A stretch of 64,000 bases of DNA from Pseudocercospora fijiensis CIRAD86. Its lineage: Eukaryota > Ascomycota > Dothideomycetes > Mycosphaerellales > Mycosphaerellaceae. The position numbers and the translations under genes are program-made. Each line of letters opens with the position of its first letter. Position 1 is the first letter of the stretch. Below, one piece after another: positions 34,010-46,000 of the stretch. The notes below the pieces were generated by a model that saw nothing but the letters and a program-made list of their open reading frames with translations, ran no database searches and had not been told where the DNA came from. The stretch spans positions 62,001 through 126,000 of the forward strand of contig NW_006921549.1 in assembly GCF_000340215.1 (NCBI RefSeq). Reading direction: 5' to 3'.

Positions 34010-37000
34010 CGTAGGTCGGTTAGCAATTTAGTTATTAGTACGGACAAGTAGCGGCTAGAGCGCTAGGAGGTAATCTACCTAGCGGACCGCCGAAGAAGAA
34101 CTTACCTACTAACCGCCCTAATCCTAAAGAAGAAGAGGATAATAATCTAAGCGAAGTTAGCAGCGACTACGATAGCGATACTTAGGTCTGCACTAACCCT
34201 AACTATAGTAAGCGCAAGCCTATCGTATACTTTATAAACCCGAAGTATCCGACTAAGACACTTAAGACATACGACAAGTGTCGTGCTCGTAAGGCTAAGG
34301 CTTCTTCCTTAAAGAAGCGCAAGCTAGATAATACTACTTCTTAGCCTTAGCCTACGCTAACGAAGCGTAGTCGACCTGTAAAAGTAGTATCGATACCTGC
34401 TCCTATACGATCGCTAATTATTATCTAGTCGTCTCCGGCTCCTATATTGTCGCTTAGTCCTACTATTCCAAACCTACTATTATCTGCTAGCAGCAACATT
34501 AATGTCGCTTCTTAGCGTACTAGAGATCCTATTAAGAAGATGCCTCCTTAGCTAGATATATTTTAATCTTTAACGCCGCCGCCGCTACGTCCTTCGTAAG
34601 CTCCGCTAACATCCTTATTAGATAACCCTAGAGATGTACGTACTCGTAGTTAGTATAGTAGCGACGATACGGCGACTGTAGCTGCCCGTCGTATATAGAC
34701 GTAGATCGAGCGCGCTAATCGTATCGTTGCTCGCGCTAGTAAGGCTATATAGCCTATACCTACTATCGAATAGCTCCTAAGCGATAACTATAGTAGTAAC
34801 GCACCTCTACTATCTTAAGAGTTCGGTTTCGTACTAATCGGTCCTCCTAATAATAGTCGCCTAGATATACGCGAGTTCTTCTACTACGAGATTTGTCTTA
34901 TTCCGCGTAAGATCTCTCGCTTATACGAGTAGCCTAACTTCTACTACTACTATATAGAAGGTTATAAGCTTAATAACATAGCTACAATAAAGTAGTATTA
35001 GATAGGCAAGCACGAAGAGGAGCGGTTCTAATTTCTCGTACCTAAAGGAGACGACGAGGTTCGCCGCGAGTTTAAGTTCTACTACCTCCTATATTATATT
35101 AAGCTACCGCTACGTCCTAATATTCTACGATAACGTTAGGCACGTGCTAGTCCTACTAAGCGTACTAAGCAGACTGCTTAAGACTCCGATCGCATTAAGC
35201 ACTTTCTCTATAGCTAGGACCCTACTTTAGGCGATCCTTCTAACCTTAACGACTCGCCTACTCTAGATAAGCTTAACTACCGTTTAGTTAAGGAGTTTTA
35301 CGAAGACTTAGATAATAAGAAGATAGAGTACTGCTAGAATCTAGAGCTTAATAACGGCGATAGTAGAGGCTATAAGGAGCGTTAGTTTAATATAGATTTA
35401 GACAATAATCCTAAGTCCCTAACCTATAAGATCTATTATCGTTGTCGAGCTACTCGCGACAATACTAAGCCTATTAGATCGCCCGATTTGATATCCGATA
35501 AGAACCGTATAGATCCTAGACTATAGCTAACTAATCCGGAGACTAGCGAATAGTTATCTTAACTTACTATAGTCGAAGAGCTACTTATTGCTAAGTACTA
35601 TATATACGTAGAAATGCGGTTAATTAAGGGCGCATAGTAGCGGTATAAGAACAACGTTATTAACTTTCTACGAGATATAGCAAAGGTTTAGAAGCAGCTA
35701 CCTCTTCTGCCTTAACACCTAGAGACTATAGTCCTACGTCTAGCTTAGTCGGATAAGGTTATAAAGAGAATCTTTATCCGAGACTTTAAAGTACGATAGT
35801 AGGCAGTACGTGCTTAGTTGAAGCACCTTAAGGACAACAATCCTAAGTATATAGATATCGAATAGGATAAGCAACGTATATTATAGCTTCCGGATAGCTA
35901 GGAGGGTAAATCTATTATAGACTTTATATACATCGAGACCTACGAAGAAGATAAAGGCCCGCCGTTAGTCTCTTAAGAAGCTGCTAGACAAGCCGGTCTT
36001 ATATAATCTTAAGCTTATACGTAATATAGTAATACTAAGCCTAGCACTACGGAGGAAGAACAGACTTTCGTAGACTATCCCGCAGAATTAGCTTTACCTT
36101 AGGCGTATATGCTATAGAACTAGCGAGATACTGTCTAGGCTATTATTAGTAAATAGACCGAGCAGCGGCAACGAGTAGAAGCGGAGCGTCGAATGCGACA
36201 AGCTTAGCTCGACGCCTCTAGAGACGAACAAACGTAGCTTAATCTACTAGAATTTAACTCTGTGCTATTAAGTGAGTTTAATAACAAGCATCGCTTGCTA
36301 GTAGGTACATTTCCGATATACTATCCTTAGGGCAAGGCAGACTATGCTAATGCCCGTTAGCGCGGTCTCGGATATAACGACTACCTTAAGTATATACTAA
36401 AATAGGATGATAGCACTAGTCTATGCCTATCTAGTGCTCGATTTATACAATACGCTCGATAGAGATATGTCGCTCTAAACACTCTGCTAAGACGATAGAC
36501 TATATTAAAAGCGGACTACATTGTTTAGCAGAATCCGGAATACGAGGAGATTGCCGTAGACGATATACGAGCTGCCCTTACGTCTAATAACGAGCAATCT
36601 CGCAAGCTTCTCTTAATAATTACGCGTAGTAGTAACTCTCTACGTAGTACTCGAGCCTTCTAGATCGGCAAGACTAATAAATTAGAGAATTACGTTAAAG
36701 CGATCGGTACTCCTTAGCTGTTCTTAACCTATAGTGCTGCCGATAATTATTAGCCTAGCCTTTAGCGCTATATACCGGTTATGCCCGAGGGCAACGAGTT
36801 TTAGCGCCTTAAGATTAGTCGGGACAACGTACGAGAGAATCTAGCTATAGCGGTATACTACTTCTATAGGCGCTATACTTTCATTATAGACCTGCTTAGG
36901 AAGAAATTCGGAGTAGAAGACTTCTAGAACCGCTTTAAGTTCTAGTCGCGAGGCTTATCTTATAACTATAGTATTGTTTAGCTTTAGTAGCATAATGTTA

Positions 37001-40000
37001 AAGTGTAGGATAACGACGGGAACAATATCTCTTAGAAGCTTCCGCCTCCTATTATGTCCGATACCGAGAGCTAACGTTAGCGCCTTACTAAGTTCTAGGG
37101 TCGTTATATCTCTGCTAACAACCCTTAGCCTAGACGAACTAGTATTTAGCCTAGTAAGCTAAACATCCTTTAAATGCTATACGATCGGTTACAGAACAGC
37201 TAATACTAGCTTATATTAAATCTCAACCGTATATAGCGGCATACGTATAGATATAAGTACTACAATCGGATAAACAATATAACTAATACTCGTAGCTGTC
37301 GGTTCTATTTCCCGCGAGCTATCTACTAGGCTACATATATTGCGAAAGACTACAATCCGCGGCACTATATGTTTAATAGCGCTCGAAACGATAATCGCAT
37401 AAACAACTACAATCGTACTATTTAGATAGTATAGCTTGCTAATAACGATATAGCAGTCTATACCGATAAAGGCACTATAATTAACTACCTTAGCAAGTAC
37501 TATATAAAGTAGGAGAAGCGTAGCGAGAGCCTTCTCGAAATTAGCCGAAAGGTAGCGCTAAAGGTTACCTCTAATCGCCTAATAGTACAATTCGTAGCTA
37601 AGATATTGAATAAGCTTATCGGTAAGCGAGATATTTCTCCGTAGGAGGAGATACATCTCCTTCTTAAGCTGCCTCTTGCTTAGGGTAGCCGCAAGGTATA
37701 AGGCTTCGATTGTCGACTTCCTAATAACTAACCGCGTATTCGTCGATACGATCGGGTATAAGACGAAATCGTTCTATACGGCAAGTCGCTATTATAGAAA
37801 TATATTACTCGCTTCGACCGCAACTAGGACACTACTAACCTTCCTAACAATCCTAGACTTACTCTATTCTAATTCGTAACTAAGTAGGACGAGAACAAGA
37901 TAAAGAAGCGTCTACGAGCGAAGCTACGGGTAATAAATTAGTATCTAAAGTATAGTGCTATCCCTAATAGCTAGGATAGCACTTACGAAGACTAGTGTCG
38001 GAACAAGATCGTCCTCTATTACGAATTCAGTAGGCAGTATCCTATATTGCTATATATATTTAATAATAATCTAAACCGCTAGCAATTTAATAAGTGGTTA
38101 GAAGCCTACTAATACTGCCTAGATTATCCGAATTATTCCTATCCCCGCGACTATATAGGCGTCAACCTTCTAGCACTATTACCTAATCTGTTCTAAGACG
38201 AAGTATATAACCCTAAAGTTAAGCAACCTAAAGGCGAGCTACTAGCTACTATGCTGCCTAACCGTACTCCTACTAAGACCGATGCCTCTCTAGCTAATCT
38301 TAGGCAGCGAGAGGTCGACGTAGAGTACGATTAGACACAGTATATTAGCAAGTACTCTCTCTCGGCCAATGCGGTACTAGTAGACTATTAGAAGACTAAG
38401 CGAGGTACTATAGGCACCGATTAGCGTATTAGGATTAAGCCTAATACTTAGTAGCTGATTTACGCCTTGGTACCGGAGCAGCGTTTATAGTTCGATACTA
38501 TATACAATTATTACTATTTAGTGCTCTTTAGGGAAGGTATGCTAGCGCTAATGCTTCTTAATATCGATAGGTAGGCAGGTATCGGGAAGTCTTTTGTTAT
38601 TGACCTCCTATTATCGGAACTAGAGCGGCTGTCTACTTAATACCTCTAGCAACAAATTGCCGATAGTTAACAAGACCCGCTTAACGTTAGCAACCTAATT
38701 CTGCGAGTTGCGCCTACTAGTGCTGCTGCTAATAGTATTAATAGAACTACGCTCTATTAGGCCTTTAAACTCCTACTAAACATGCAAACGTATATTCCTC
38801 TAGATAGTTAAGCACTTACTAACTTTCAAGAAGCAATATATACGTTTACGTATATTGTTATCGACGAGAAGTTAATAATAGATCTTACTACGCTATACTA
38901 GATCGACTAGCGCCTCCGTTAGACTAGCCCTATCGACAAAGACAAGCCCTTTAGCGGTAGAACGATTGTCTTATACGGCGACTTCTACTAGCTACTACTA
39001 ATTAGAGGAAAGCTACTATTCGGTAAGCTAATACCGCGAGAGACCTTAGAAACTACTCTCGGTCGATCTCTTTAGTATTAGTTCGACAAGACTATTTAGC
39101 TGTCTCAAATTCAGCGATAGCAAGGTACTAATGCTCGCTTATTAGCTTTTAAGGAAGCACTCTAAGGCCTTCGAACCGTACCTAGAGGCATACGTATCGA
39201 GTATTAGTAGACTTTAGTCGATCGAACTAAATCCAACCTCTCTCGTCGTAAGAAGGAGCGATTTAAGGATGCGATTCGCCTTTACGCCTATAGGAAGCAG
39301 GTTAATTAGTGCAATTACTAGAAGATAAAGTCGTATAAGAATCCGATCGTAGTCCTTAACGTAGAGCATATTAGAAAGGACGCCTATAAAGCATTATATA
39401 AGGCAGGTAGTGCCCTTTATGCTAAGCTCCCTATATATGTTAGCGCTTGTATTATAGTTACGCAGAATCTCTAGGTTTAAGGCGGACTCGTTAACAGTAG
39501 CCTAGGTACTATAAAAGACATTGTTTAGTCTCTAATATAGCTATAGGAGGGGGATGTCGACGATCCTACTACTTAGGCTAGGTATATTAAGAACATACTT
39601 CCTCTTACTCTTCTCGTCGAGGTCGAAGGCTATACGGGACTATTACTAAACTAAGAATTCGACCTAGATAGCGTACTCGGCTTACTAGGGAATGTCGTGC
39701 CTATCGTTCCTATAAAGCGAGAGTAGTAGCAGAGTTAGGGCGTACGATGCTCTAGACGCCAATTTCCGCTTACGATCGTATATACTATTACAGTCTATAA
39801 ATCTTAGGGTATAACACTCCCGATAGCAGTTATAGACATCTCGAAGAAGGACTTTACGCCTAGCCTTATATACGCTGCTATATCGCAGGTTCGCTCGCCC
39901 GACGATATAATATTCGAGGAGACTTTTACCTTCTATAATCGCTTTAAAGGCAAGGTTTATAATAGCGCAGTCGCCCGCTATATAGACTACATTCGGCGTC

Positions 40001-41091
40001 GCCCTTAGCGTATAATTCCTATTAGACACATCCTCTCTTCTATACCCGCTCTATCCGACTAGGCAGCTACAATTAATTAGCGCCGTCTTAATAAAATGCG
40101 TTAATAGTATAAGGAGCGACAACGTCTCTTAGAAGAGCAGCGGTTACGTTAGGCTAAATAGGATAGCATCCGAGAGTAGCGCGAGACTGCGGTAGCTATT
40201 GCTTAGGTTAAAGCACTTAAGCAACGAGAGGCATATACTAAGTCGATTGCTCTACGACGTAGCCTTACTAATATAGCATCTGTATAGCAGGCTCGCCGCG
40301 CTAGGTCTATTTAGCTTTATATTGTTAATAAGCATGCCGACCTAAAGCTACCTAAGCACTATACCGTAAGCATATTACTTAGCGAAGCTTTAGTTAATAT
40401 ATAGAACAATTAGTATGCCGAGCTAACTACTACCTAGGATACTATCCCTCCGGTCGTAGATCCCGACCTAGAGTCTTCTATCGATATACTACTCGCCGAT
40501 ATATAATTTATTAAGCGTAACATCCTTAGTCTTATCCGCCCGGGCGAGACTATGCGAGAGTCTAATCTTGTGTTTAGCTTTGCTAATGTCTTTAAGGTTG
40601 CCTATATTAGCAGTAACGTTAACGACGCTTTTAATGCTCTTTAGCCTGTTCTCTCCCGCACTAATTATATACGCCCGTCGCGGCGTATAGTTATACGGCT
40701 TCGTCTCGAGTATTTGCCCGTACCTGCTTAAGGTTAGCGTAGACATATTATAACTAATACTAAGTTCTTCGCCGCTATAGCTCGCAATCAGCTATAGTAG
40801 CAGCAATAGGAAGGTCTCCTTAATAGTACGGATATAGCAGAAGGCACATAGAAGACCTAAGAAGACGCAATAGAAGATTAGTAGCACAAAGACACACAGA
40901 TATAGGATAAAGAGGTTAATGCTAAGACTCTTCGTTAAATTCACGAAGTAGATTAACTAGCTAGATAGCGTGCTAAACAAGAGACTCGCGAACAGCTAGC
41001 GATAACAGGTAACGATAATTAGCTAGAGGGTAATAACAATTAAATTAAGGGTAACAATACGGAAGAAGACGATGCTACAGACAAGAGTTAA
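33541..41091 (+). pseudogene. Helitron Rep-helicase (RepHel) remnant
   Basis: One reading frame (phase of 34,201) runs about 2,500 codons, broken only by TAA/TAG. The N-terminal part is basic and includes a DKCRARKAK block near 34,277. A stretch at 35,580-35,960 matches the conserved Helitron N-terminal region (RYKNNVINFLRDIAK, then VRQQAV, then NPKYIDIEQDK). The Helitron Rep domain follows at about 36,300-37,600. Its HUH motif reads Tyr-Asn-Tyr at 36,961-36,969, so both metal-binding His are lost, whereas the catalytic tyrosine pair YLSKY at 37,486-37,500 is present. A PIF1-type helicase follows: Walker A AGIGKS at about 38,575-38,593, Walker B VIDEK at 38,858-38,872, GDFYQL near 38,980 and SQGIT near 39,803. 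The C-terminus is a charged, Gln-rich tail. Upstream start unclear. Dead but well preserved. Confidence 0.92.
33979..34008. repeat. (TA)15 microsatellite inside the Helitron frame
   Basis: Thirty bases of uninterrupted TA. In the Rep-helicase phase this would encode alternating Tyr and Ile, so the array probably expanded after inactivation or marks the non-coding region before the true start. Confidence 0.9.
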
Positions 41092-41238
41092 ATAATTTGT
41101 AGAATAGTAGCATAATTAAGGGCCTTTAGTAGTTGCAAACTAGGGACGAGAAGTAGCGCAATTCCGACGTTATAGTATCTAAACTATAGCTCCCTTAATA
41201 TTCACTTAAGCTAGCTACTATAGAGCTATAAGTATAAA

Positions 41239-41516
41239 TCGCGATTGTAAGCGGCTTGCCGCTTACGGTCGCGATCGCTCTTAGCGAATATGCAGATAGT
41301 TTAACGCTTATTAATAAGCCCTTTTAGTATAAGTTGCATAGAGGGTACTAACGGCTTGCTTTTAATAAGCCCCTTTAGTATAAGTTGTACAGAGGGTACT
41401 AATAGCTTGCTTCTAACAAGCTTACTTAGCATAAGTTCTTAGCTCGTAGAGTCTAGACTGTTCTTTCGCACTCGCCGCTTCGCTAGACTAAGTAAGGCCT
41501 TCTAGCCTCTAACGAT
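41239..41516. repeat. Helitron 3' subterminal region: long hairpin and 50-bp repeats
   Basis: A hairpin at 41,239-41,274 pairs ATCGCGA with TCGCGAT and GTAAGCGG with CCGCTTAC around a CTTG loop. Three units of about 50 bp follow at about 41,305-41,440 (TTAATAAGCCCTTTTAGTAT to AGAGGGTACTAA-GGCTTGC). The inner asymmetric terminal repeat is at 41,477-41,487, and a short AAGGCCTT palindrome is at 41,493-41,500. Confidence 0.7.
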
Positions 41517-41524
41517 ACCCTTAT

Positions 41525-42111
41525 AGGTATAGTAATAATAGTAGGTAAGGTTAGCAATAGTAGCGAGTAGGTAATATTAATAATAGCGGCGCTAGTCGTC
41601 TTAGCGCTAACTTTACCTTGCTTCTAATTTCCTTCTTCGACTAGTAATACTCTAACTAGCGATATACTCCGTAATACTATTACTAATATAGCCGCGCCGG
41701 CCGTACCGCCCTTTAGTATAGGCGCGACGCCGTCGTTATTATTATCCTTACTATTTCTACGCGCGCGCGCTGTCCTCGCCGACCGACTAGGCCTTAGGGC
41801 CTCGATAGGACGTAGAATAAAAGAGGCGCTAAGAGAAGGGTTTCGTAGGTTACGCTAGTAAAGAGGTAGATCTCTTAAAAGAGTAGGCGATTAGTTAACA
41901 GTTATAGCGCGCTTGTTAAGGCTTAGTACGCGTTCGCTATAGTAGTATAGTCTTATTATCCTTTACTAACAATTGCTTACCTCTAATTAGTTAGCTAATA
42001 GCATCCCTAGGGTAGTATTAGCCCTAGGTCTCTCTAGCGGTTCTAGCGGTACTATAGCCCTTAGCCTTCTTCTTGTTCTTTATACTAGTCTAATACTCGT
42101 CTAACAACTTT
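41525..42111 (-). other. Gypsy copy 2 3' non-coding region and chromodomain end
   Basis: Matches 20,688-21,240 of copy 1, including a CpG tract at 41,760-41,770. The end of the chromodomain frame is cut at 42,111 by the small inverted-repeat element. Confidence 0.75.
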
Positions 42112-43071
42112 GTTACGAAAACTTCTTTTCCGATCGCGACGATCCTATCGATTCTAGCGATCGCGAGCGATCCTAAGCGATCCCGAGCGATCCTAAGCTA
42201 TCCTAGAACGATAGATAGGTAACTTATAAAAGTTAGACTTTTGCCTAATACTATACCAAAAATAGAACATTTTTGTTATATATTACTAAGCCGTAAACCT
42301 TCTAGATAAAAAGATATAAAGGAAAGAAAATCGCTTTTCTAGACATTTTGCTTCTAATTTATCTTTTTTTCTAGTAGGTTTATAGCTTAGTAATATAGTA
42401 AAAAGATACTCTATTTTTAGTATATTATTATAAAAAAATATAAAATTTATAGATTTTCTACGAAACTAAAGATAGGGAACAGAAATAAGTAATATAGTAT
42501 TTTGGCTTTTCTAAGTTATACTTTACTATTTTTAGAAATTTAAAAAATAGAACTTAAACCTCTACCTACTAATAAGAGTATTATAAATTTTTAAGTCTTA
42601 ATACCTAGTAGTTATCTTAGAATCTAGAAAAGAATCTCGAGTGTTTCGAGTGTACTTTTTTTTAAAGTTCTGCTTATTAAACGTCGGCTTTTAAAAGAAA
42701 CCTTAACGAAATATCGGCTGCATTTAACGAAACCTTAACGAAAAAAATTTATTTATAAAAAAAACCTACGAAACCGCTAAATTTAACCTATACGTTATAC
42801 CTCGAAATACCTCGTAGTAGTATACGGAGTAGTAGTAGCAGTCGGGCTTAGCTAAGTCGGGCTCTAACTTATCCCGCGTCCTTTACGTTCCTTAGCCTCG
42901 AATTTCGGGACGGCCCGTCCTAAAATTTCGATCGCGAGGATCCTATCGATAGGATCGCGGCCCTACGATCCCGAGCGATCCTATCCGATAAGATCTTTAA
43001 CGTACGATCCCGAGGATCCTAAGCGATCCTATCGATAGGATCGTCGCGATCGGAAAAAAAGTTTTCGTAAC
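42112..43071. mobile_element. Small non-autonomous inverted-repeat element, copy 1
   Basis: A 960-bp element begins GTTACGAAAACTT and ends AAGTTTTCGTAAC. Its inverted termini continue for about 40 bases (TCCGATCGCGACGATCC against GGATCGTCGCGATCGGA). Both subterminal regions are packed with CGATCC/GATCCTATCGAT and CGATCCCGAG units. The AT-rich centre has no ORF. It lies inside the chromodomain codons of gypsy copy 2, while gypsy copy 1 shows the uninterrupted site (TAACTTAGTTATATCC). The target duplication is unclear, with TTTGTTA on the left and TTAGTTA on the right as one possibility. Superfamily cannot be assigned. Confidence 0.85.
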
Positions 43072-46000
43072 GTTAGTTATATCCTTAAAAGAGTCTTTAG
43101 CCTCCTACGAGTCCTATTTAGGTAAGTAGCCTTACTATCTTAGGAGGTACTCCTTCTTACCTTACCTAGTCCGATACTTTAGTATACGCTCTATAGACTA
43201 TAGCTCTTTACTATCGGCTAAGACTTCTTCTAACTTAGTAGGCGCTTTATCGCCTTCGCGCTAATAGTATAGTTTAAGAAGGGATATATAGAAGGTGTTA
43301 TAGATAGTATAATAGGGTAGAAGCTATAACTAGTAGGCCTATATACCCTTAGCCTCTCGGATATAGAATAGGCCGATATATCTTAGTGCGAGCTTAGGCC
43401 TTGTTTTGCTATTAGGTAATAGGTATTTGCGGATACGGAGGTTCTTCCTACTAAGTATAACTATATCGCCTTGTTTAAAGGTTATCGGTATATAGCGCTT
43501 ATCGTAGTAGATCTTTTAATACTCTTAGGCCTTTGTTAGCTTCTTAGCTATCTTAGTATAGATTTCTCGCATCTTCTAGATACGTTCTATTGCCGCTAGT
43601 ATCTCTAGTACTTAGCGCGCTTCCCTTTCCTTACGCTCGGCCTCGAGCGTTAGTAGGTCTTATAGTAAGGTAGCGTCTTAGCCTATTATAGCTATGTATA
43701 GCGAAACCTTAGTTAATAAGTATATACTATTATTATATACGAATTCTATAGGTTGTAGGAGGTTAACCTAATCCTCGGGGTTCTTATTAATATAACTACG
43801 TAGGTACTACTATAGGGTAGCATTCTACCTCTCTGTTTAACCGTTAGTCTATAGATAGAAGGCTATTAATAGCCGATGCTTTAGTCTTAGCTATAGGCAT
43901 ATTTCGCTCTAATAGTGCGATATTAGTATCGATCTATAATTAGATACTATCCCCTTAGGGGTTCTCTAATAGGTATAGAAGATATTGTTCTATAGCGCTT
44001 CTACTATATTAATAGTAGTCTAATCCTTTCGCGCCGGGATATATCGAGCGCCTTTAGTAAATCGATCTACTATAACAAGGATAGTATTATATATATCCTT
44101 GCTACCCCTACGCTTAGTAGGAGGAAGGCCTATAATAAAATCTATTATAAGTTCTATAAATAGCTTTCTAGGAACAGGAAGTAAAGACAACTCGCTAAAT
44201 AGCAGGTACTTTAGTGCTTTAATACGCTAGTATACTGCGTAGGTCTGTACGTATTCTTTTATATACCGTTTACTATTCGGCTAGTAGTATATACGCGATA
44301 GTAACTCGTACGACCTCTCTATACTATAGTAACTAGCAAGCTTACTATTATAGTGTCGCTTTAAAAGCTCTTATCTAATCGATTGTTTAGCGGGGATATA
44401 GTATCTGCCTTTAAACTTTAAGTAACCCTTATCGTCGATTAACTAACTATTACTCTTACTAAATCGAGTCGTTCGCCTACTTACAAGCCTATTAATACGT
44501 TTAATAGCAAAGGCGTCCCTCTGCTAAGCACGTAATAGCTTGTCTGTAAACGATTAACTGTCCCTATTTGTAAGGTTATTTAATAGCACCCTCGCCGTCG
44601 AACGAGGTACGTATTATATATATCTAATAGCACTAGTAGCCGGAACTACTATAACCTCTTCTATAGTGCTGTCGCTATAGATAGCAATATCTTTAATCGA
44701 GTTATTATAGCTCGAGCGATCTACGTCCTTTCTAACGCATACTAGAAGAACGACAACTCCGCTATAGTATTTGTTACCGCCGCGGGGTCCGGAGGTCCGC
44801 TTATCCTACGCTTGCTTATTAACAATACGGGCTATAGCAATCTTATACTATAGGGTTAGAAACAATAAATTAATGTACTAAGTCTCGCTATCGTAATTAG
44901 GTCGCCTCGATAGGCTATCGGTAGGGTTACTTACGCCTAGCCGGTATAATATATTAAAATCGAACCTAGCGAGATAGACGGCCTATCTAGCCTATCGACC
45001 TATAACCCTAGTAACTTTCGTAATTCTACGAAGGTTGTTATAGTCCGTATAGACCTAGATAGGGTGCTAAGCACTATCGAGGTAGTAACGCTAGTACTTA
45101 AAGGCTTTAACGATTACTAAGAGCTCTTACTCGTAGGTCTCGTAGCGACGCTCTATATCGATTATCTTTCGTAAAAAGAAGGCAATCGGGTACTAGTAGG
45201 TGTTATTAGCCTATTATAATATAATCGCTGATATAGCGAACTATAAAGCGTTAGTCTTAATACGGATCTACTTACTTAGTATAAAATAGTATAATAGGGG
45301 GACTTTAGTAAAGCGTTGCTTTAGGCCGTTAAAAGCGGCTTGTGCTCTATTAGTCTATTTAAACTCTCTAGTTAGGTTAGCCTTAGTTTTAGTAAGCTTA
45401 GTTAATAGCATTATATACCTCGAATAGCCTTCGATAAATCGGCGGTAGAAATTAGCGAAGCCGAGGAATAATTAAAGCTCCTTAATACTAGTAGGTATTA
45501 GCTACTCGGTAATAGTCTTAATCCGATTAGGATTAGCCTTAATACCCTTAGTTGATACGAGGAAGCTAAGGAATAATACCTCCTTAGCTACGAAGGTGCA
45601 TTTAGAAGGCTTGTAATATAAGCTATAGGTTCTTAGGCGATCGAGCACCTTACGGACTATAGCCTAGTATTCCGTAATATTAGATAAGTATATATAAACT
45701 AGGATGTTATCTAGGTAAACTATATAGAGGTAGTTTAATAGGCCTAATAGGGCCCGATTAATATAGGACTAGAAGGTTATAGGGGCATTAGCTAGCCTAA
45801 ATAGTATAACTAAGTACTCGAAATAGCTATAGCGAGTACGGAAGGCTATCTTCTATTTATCGCCCTTACGAATACAGATACGGTAGTAGGGATCCTTAAT
45901 GTCTAATATCGTATAGAAGTAGGCGCTAGAAAGGCGATCGAGGGTCTTATTAATAAGCGGAAGTAGGCAGCGGTCTTTAATAGTAACAGCATTAAGCCCC

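Larger units (their letters stand above)
30384..41516 (+). mobile_element. Helitron2-like rolling-circle element, about 11.1 kb
   Basis: Comparison with gypsy copy 1 locates the insertion between ACTCCTAT (30,376-30,383) and ACCCTTAT (41,517-41,524). The 5' end TCTAGCGAAGC (30,384-30,394) has an inverted partner GCTTCGCTAGA at 41,477-41,487, about 30 bases inside the 3' end. Short asymmetric inverted repeats of this kind are the hallmark of Helitron2-type elements. Additional inverted matches lie at 30,475-30,500 and 41,443-41,475. Inside is a Rep-helicase ORF (33,541-41,091), a smaller ORF (30,690-31,290) and tandem repeats. The flanking 8-mers agree at 6 of 8 positions, differing by C/T. 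A duplication is not expected for Helitrons, so the exact 3' end is uncertain by about 10 bases. Confidence 0.8.

Noticed and set aside
36974..37879. Plus-strand open frames at 36,974-37,162 and 37,676-37,879
   Set aside because: They are out of phase with the Rep-helicase frame that has recognisable Rep motifs in the same place.
39685..40746. Minus-strand open frames at 39,685-40,029 and 40,489-40,746
   Set aside because: They lie antisense to the Helitron helicase C-terminal region, which has clear motifs on the plus strand.
30384..41524. Interpreting the 11-kb element as a hAT transposon because of 8-bp flanking repeats
   Set aside because: The only long coding frame is a Rep-PIF1 helicase with a HUH-type motif and Tyr pair, and the ends are asymmetric. 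No hAT transposase was seen.
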